Shown: one piece after another, positions 5,516 to 7,789 of the stretch | Layout: each line of letters begins with the position of its first letter | How positions within the stretch are numbered: position 1 is the stretch's first letter | Origin: Planctomycetales bacterium | Lineage (GTDB): Bacteria > Planctomycetota > Planctomycetia > Pirellulales > Thermoguttaceae | Length of the DNA stretch: 7,789 nucleotides | Assembly: GCA_007127495.1 (NCBI GenBank) | Contig: SKZG01000065.1 | Span: forward strand, 1-7,789 | Direction: 5' to 3' | Program-made: the position numbers and the translations under genes | The notes under the pieces: generated by a model | What the model was told of the DNA's origin: nothing | Seen by the model: only the letters and a program-made list of their open reading frames with translations | Database searches by the model: none

Positions 5516-6478
5516 TTATTCACCGGGCCGCGATAGGTAGGCAGCCAGGTCGGAGATGCTGTGGATTTCCAAGCGGTGCGCCTGGGTACGCCGCATGGTG
5601 AGAGTGTAGGTGTTGTTGAAGCCAAACGGGGCGAACCATACCAGATCGTACTCTTCGCGGAACACGCGGGCAACCACCCGGTAGCTTTCGTCCGGGTCGG
5701 CGATGACTTCCCGGTTCAGGATGTTTACAAGCGCGGTGCCGGTGTACTCAGCGTACAGGTCGACGTCGCCGGCGCGGAGGGCCTCGAAGCAGATCATCGT
5801 GCCCCCGAGGTTCAATCGGCGGTCGACGCGCAGTCCGGCTTGGATTTCCAACAAGATGGCCATCATCTCGCCGACGATTTCCTGCTCAGTGAAGTCTTTC
5901 CCGCCCACGGCCACCCGCCCGACCGGCTCGCGGTCGAGCGTGTCGTCGGGACCGATCAACCCCTCGCCCACGAGGAACTCGCGAGCGACGTCGCTTGCCC
6001 GGCGGCCTCGCTCATCGACCTCGAAGTTCAACTCCTGCATCCGGGTGGTGGAAATGCGACCGGCAAGCTGGTTGAGCACGTCCTCGATCTGGGGAAACTC
6101 CTCGAGCGTATCGCGTCGCACGATCGGGGCGGCGTCGTACGAGGGGAAGAAGCCCTGGTCGTCCTCCAACACGACAAGATCGTACGCCGGAATGCGCCCG
6201 TCGGTCGCGAACCCGTTGATCACGTCGACCGCGCCGTCGGCCACCGCCCGGTACATCAGCCCCGAGTCCATTTGCCGCGGCGTATCGGGGAACTGCAAGT
6301 CGTAATGCTCGGCGAGCCCCGGGTAGCCGTCGGGGCGGGTATGGAACTCGGCGTCGAAGGCGGCCCGCAGGTGGCCCGGACGTTGGCGTTCGATCAACAA
6401 GGGTCGGGCGGCCAGCAGCAAAACGCCGATGGCGGCCACGACGCCGAGAAGAGTCAGGATGCGGTGGCGTTGGGACAT
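5516..6478 (-). CDS. Quaternary-amine (glycine betaine/choline-type) substrate-binding protein with circularly permuted domain order
   Basis: This 320-residue protein is the binding component of the importer. Residues 7-28 are one hydrophobic segment with no lipobox Cys, so a membrane anchor or uncleaved signal is likely. Residues ~36-175 match the usually C-terminal part of OpuCC/OsmF-type proteins: EFHTRPDGYPGL (44-55), DSGLMYRAVADGAVDVI (71-87), FATDGRI (90-96), LVVLEDD (101-107), FFPSYDAAPIVR (110-121) and MQELNFEVD (147-155). After a linker (~176-188), residues 189-315 match the usually N-terminal part: VGGKDFTEQEIVGEM (191-205), LNLGGT (222-227), DLYAEYTGTAL (240-250) and FGFNNTYTL (285-293). 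All canonical segments are present, in swapped order. Aromatic residues in both lobes (F90, Y114, Y242, Y245, Y291) could build a cation-pi cage for a trimethylammonium ligand. The gene begins 4 nt after the permease stop codon, which suggests translational coupling. The exact substrate is not determinable. Confidence 0.9.
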   Translation of the reverse strand: MSQRHRILTLLGVVAAIGVLLLAARPLLIERQRPGHLRAAFDAEFHTRPDGYPGLAEHYDLQFPDTPRQMDSGLMYRAVADGAVDVINGFATDGRIPAYDLVVLEDDQGFFPSYDAAPIVRRDTLEEFPQIEDVLNQLAGRISTTRMQELNFEVDERGRRASDVAREFLVGEGLIGPDDTLDREPVGRVAVGGKDFTEQEIVGEMMAILLEIQAGLRVDRRLNLGGTMICFEALRAGDVDLYAEYTGTALVNILNREVIADPDESYRVVARVFREEYDLVWFAPFGFNNTYTLTMRRTQAHRLEIHSISDLAAYLSRPGE

Positions 6479-6482
6479 GGAT

Positions 6483-7145
6483 CTACTCGCGCAGCCCTTC
6501 CGGTGTCAGCCAGTGTTCGGCTCGCACCAGGGCGCCGTCGAACACGATGGCCATGGCGGCGGCCGGCACCGTGCCGGCCAGCAGGTAATCGATCTGGATG
6601 GTGCGCAGCCCGATAAAGATCAAGTCGCCTAGTCCGCCGGCCCCAATCAGCGAGGCCAGCGTGGCGATGCCGATGGTCCACACGGTCGAAATGCGAATAC
6701 CCGCCATGATCACCGGCAGCGCAAGCGGCAGCTCGACGGCCAGGAGGATTTGCCCCGGACGCATCCCCAAGCCCTGGGCCACCTCGATCAGGGTCGAATC
6801 CACCTGCCGGATGCCCGTATACGTGTTCCGGAGCACCGGCAGCAAGGCGTACAGCACCAATGCGACCATCGCCGGCACGGTGCCGATCGTTTGCAGTGGA
6901 AGCAATGCGAACAGGAGCATGATCAATGCGATCAGCGCCAGCGTGGGGATGGTCTGAATGATCGCGGCCACGAGCATGACGCCGTCGGCCAGCCGGGCCC
7001 ACTGGCATCGAGTAAGAACGATCCCCAGTGGCAGCGCGATGGCCACGGCAATCAAAACGCTGAAGAAGCTGAGCACCAGGTGCTCATAGGTGCGCTGCGC
7101 AATGGCCCAACCAAGCTTGTCGAAGAATTCCGCAATCGCGTTCAT
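6483..7145 (-). CDS. ABC transporter permease, OpuCB/OsmW-like (glycine betaine/choline family)
   Basis: This 220-residue integral membrane protein of the BPD-transp-1 fold has about five to six hydrophobic segments. Family signatures are YEHLVLSFFSVLIAVAIALP near residues 20-39, the IIQTIPTLALIAL segment near 61-73, and the EAA-type cytoplasmic loop EVAQGLGMRPGQILLAVELP (about 121-140) that contacts the ATPase. The later TLASLIGAGGLGDLIFIG stretch is typical of quaternary-amine permeases. It forms the inner-membrane channel, probably as a homodimer, since only one permease gene is seen here whereas OpuC and Yeh systems usually carry two. A second permease upstream of the ATPase, outside the window, cannot be excluded. 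The ATG at 7143-7145 lies 2 nt beyond the ATPase stop codon, and its GGGAGAG ribosome site lies inside the ATPase 3' end, so the genes are probably translationally coupled. Confidence 0.93.
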   Translation of the reverse strand: MNAIAEFFDKLGWAIAQRTYEHLVLSFFSVLIAVAIALPLGIVLTRCQWARLADGVMLVAAIIQTIPTLALIALIMLLFALLPLQTIGTVPAMVALVLYALLPVLRNTYTGIRQVDSTLIEVAQGLGMRPGQILLAVELPLALPVIMAGIRISTVWTIGIATLASLIGAGGLGDLIFIGLRTIQIDYLLAGTVPAAAMAIVFDGALVRAEHWLTPEGLRE

Positions 7146-7147
7146 GG

Positions 7148-7789
7148 CTATGTCTCTCCCAATATCTGCGTCATGGTGCCGAGCAACTCCTTCTTGGCCA
7201 ACCGGCCGATGAAACGGTCGCGCCGGAAGACGGGTAGTTCCGGCGCGTTTTCCGACTTGAACAGGTCGAGCGCGGCGACGAGGCTGTCGCGGGCGCGCAG
7301 GCGCGGCGTTTCGGCCGGCGGCGGCTTGCCCGCTTCACCAGGCGCCTCGGGCATGATGCTATCGACCGTGCGCGTCAACAGCGACAACTGGAATCGCTGC
7401 CGTCCAAGAAATTCCTCGACGAACTCGTTGGCGGGGTTCTCGACCAGTTCTCTCGGGCCGGCCAACTGCACCAGCCGCCCCCGGTCGAGCAACGCGATCC
7501 GATCGGCCATGCGCACCGCCTCGAACACGTCGTGGGTAACCAGCACCACGGTCTTCTGAATGGCCGATTCGAGGTCGATGAATTCGTCTTGGAGCTGTTC
7601 GCGGGTAATGGGGTCGAGCGCGCCGAACGGCTCGTCCATCAGCAGGATGGGCGGATCAGCGGCCAGCGCCCGCGCCACCCCGATGCGCTGGCTTTGCCCC
7701 CCGCTAAGCTGGCGCGGATACCGGTCGCGGAACTCGCCGGCGCTGAGGCCCACCATCTGCAGCAGGTCGTCGATACGGTTGCGGACGGA
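7148..7789 (-). CDS. ABC transporter ATP-binding subunit, OpuCA/OsmV-like, C-terminal part (cut by right edge)
   Basis: The frame is open through the right edge. The first in-window ATG (7756) is internal, because the codons upstream of it (SVRNRIDDLLQ) match the region that normally precedes the signature motif. About 213 residues are visible. Motifs, in order, are the C-loop LSGGQSQRIGVARAL, Walker B ILLMDEP, D-loop GALDP and H-loop VLVTHD; Walker A and the Q-loop lie outside the window. After the nucleotide-binding domain (ending near EFLGRQRFQ) comes an ~85-residue tail with one CBS-like module: SIMPEAP, then PRLRARDSLVAALDLF, LPVFRRDRFIGRLAKKELL. OpuCA-type proteins usually carry two CBS modules, which sense ionic strength or nucleotides, so a single module is unusual. 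The subunit powers import of a quaternary amine at the cytoplasmic face and is first in the visible operon. Confidence 0.93.
   Translation of the reverse strand, partial: SVRNRIDDLLQMVGLSAGEFRDRYPRQLSGGQSQRIGVARALAADPPILLMDEPFGALDPITREQLQDEFIDLESAIQKTVVLVTHDVFEAVRMADRIALLDRGRLVQLAGPRELVENPANEFVEEFLGRQRFQLSLLTRTVDSIMPEAPGEAGKPPPAETPRLRARDSLVAALDLFKSENAPELPVFRRDRFIGRLAKKELLGTMTQILGET

Noticed and set aside
5516..6478. Interpreting the binding protein as a pseudogene or frameshifted fragment
   Set aside because: One intact frame holds all canonical segments of the domain in swapped order, with a sensible linker and coupling to the permease.
5561..6616. Long plus-strand open frame (351 codons) opposite the binding-protein gene
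   Set aside because: It lies antisense to a gene with clear family motifs, its translation shows no recognisable domain, and long antisense frames are expected in GC-rich coding DNA.
7148..7756. Treating the ATPase as a complete 202-residue protein starting at 7756
   Set aside because: The frame continues to the window edge with family-like codons upstream, and a functional ATPase needs the Walker A motif that lies outside the window.
1..7789. CRISPR array, tRNA, rRNA or riboswitch
   Set aside because: No regularly spaced repeats, cloverleaf-like segments or conserved RNA cores were recognised. Nearly all of the sequence is accounted for by protein-coding frames.

Overview
The window is high-GC and densely coding. 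All seven supported genes lie on the minus strand, so transcription runs from the right edge (7789) to the left edge (1). A planctomycete, possibly of the Pirellulales type, is a reasonable inference. It rests on an ExeA-like ATPase with a long acidic tail next to a probable polysaccharide or secretion gene, a large lipoprotein alpha/beta hydrolase, and GC-rich dispersed palindromes. No marker gene in the window proves the phylum.

In transcription order, 7789-5516 is a compact compatible-solute ABC importer of the OpuC/OsmF (quaternary-amine) type. It consists of a C-terminal ATPase fragment cut by the window edge, a single permease, and a substrate-binding protein, with gaps of only 2 and 4 nt. 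Next, after 159 nt holding a plausible promoter, is a ketoacyl-ACP synthase III-like enzyme (4349-5356) with its full Cys-His-Asn triad. It is followed by a lipoprotein serine hydrolase (2112-about 4211). A 322-nt gap (1790-2111) holds a candidate terminator and a short REP-like palindrome. Last come an ExeA/PEP-CTERM-locus-like AAA ATPase (332-1789) and the first ~92 codons of a further gene running off the left edge (start at 278).

The most notable observation is the substrate-binding protein at 5516-6478. Its two sequence halves are in reverse order relative to the usual OpuCC/OsmF/YehZ family. The segment that is normally C-terminal comes first, directly after a membrane anchor. The normally N-terminal segment, beginning with the GGKDFTEQ motif, comes last. 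The break falls at the normal crossing between the two lobes, and the present C-terminus (SDLAAYLSRPG) reads smoothly into the present N-terminus (RPGHLRAAFDAEF). This looks like a clean circular permutation of a complete binding domain within an otherwise ordinary transporter operon.

The importer would take up glycine betaine, choline or a related solute for osmoprotection. The ketoacyl synthase and hydrolase both concern acyl chemistry but need not share a pathway. The ExeA-like ATPase and the partial gene probably belong to an envelope, exopolysaccharide or secretion locus continuing to the left.
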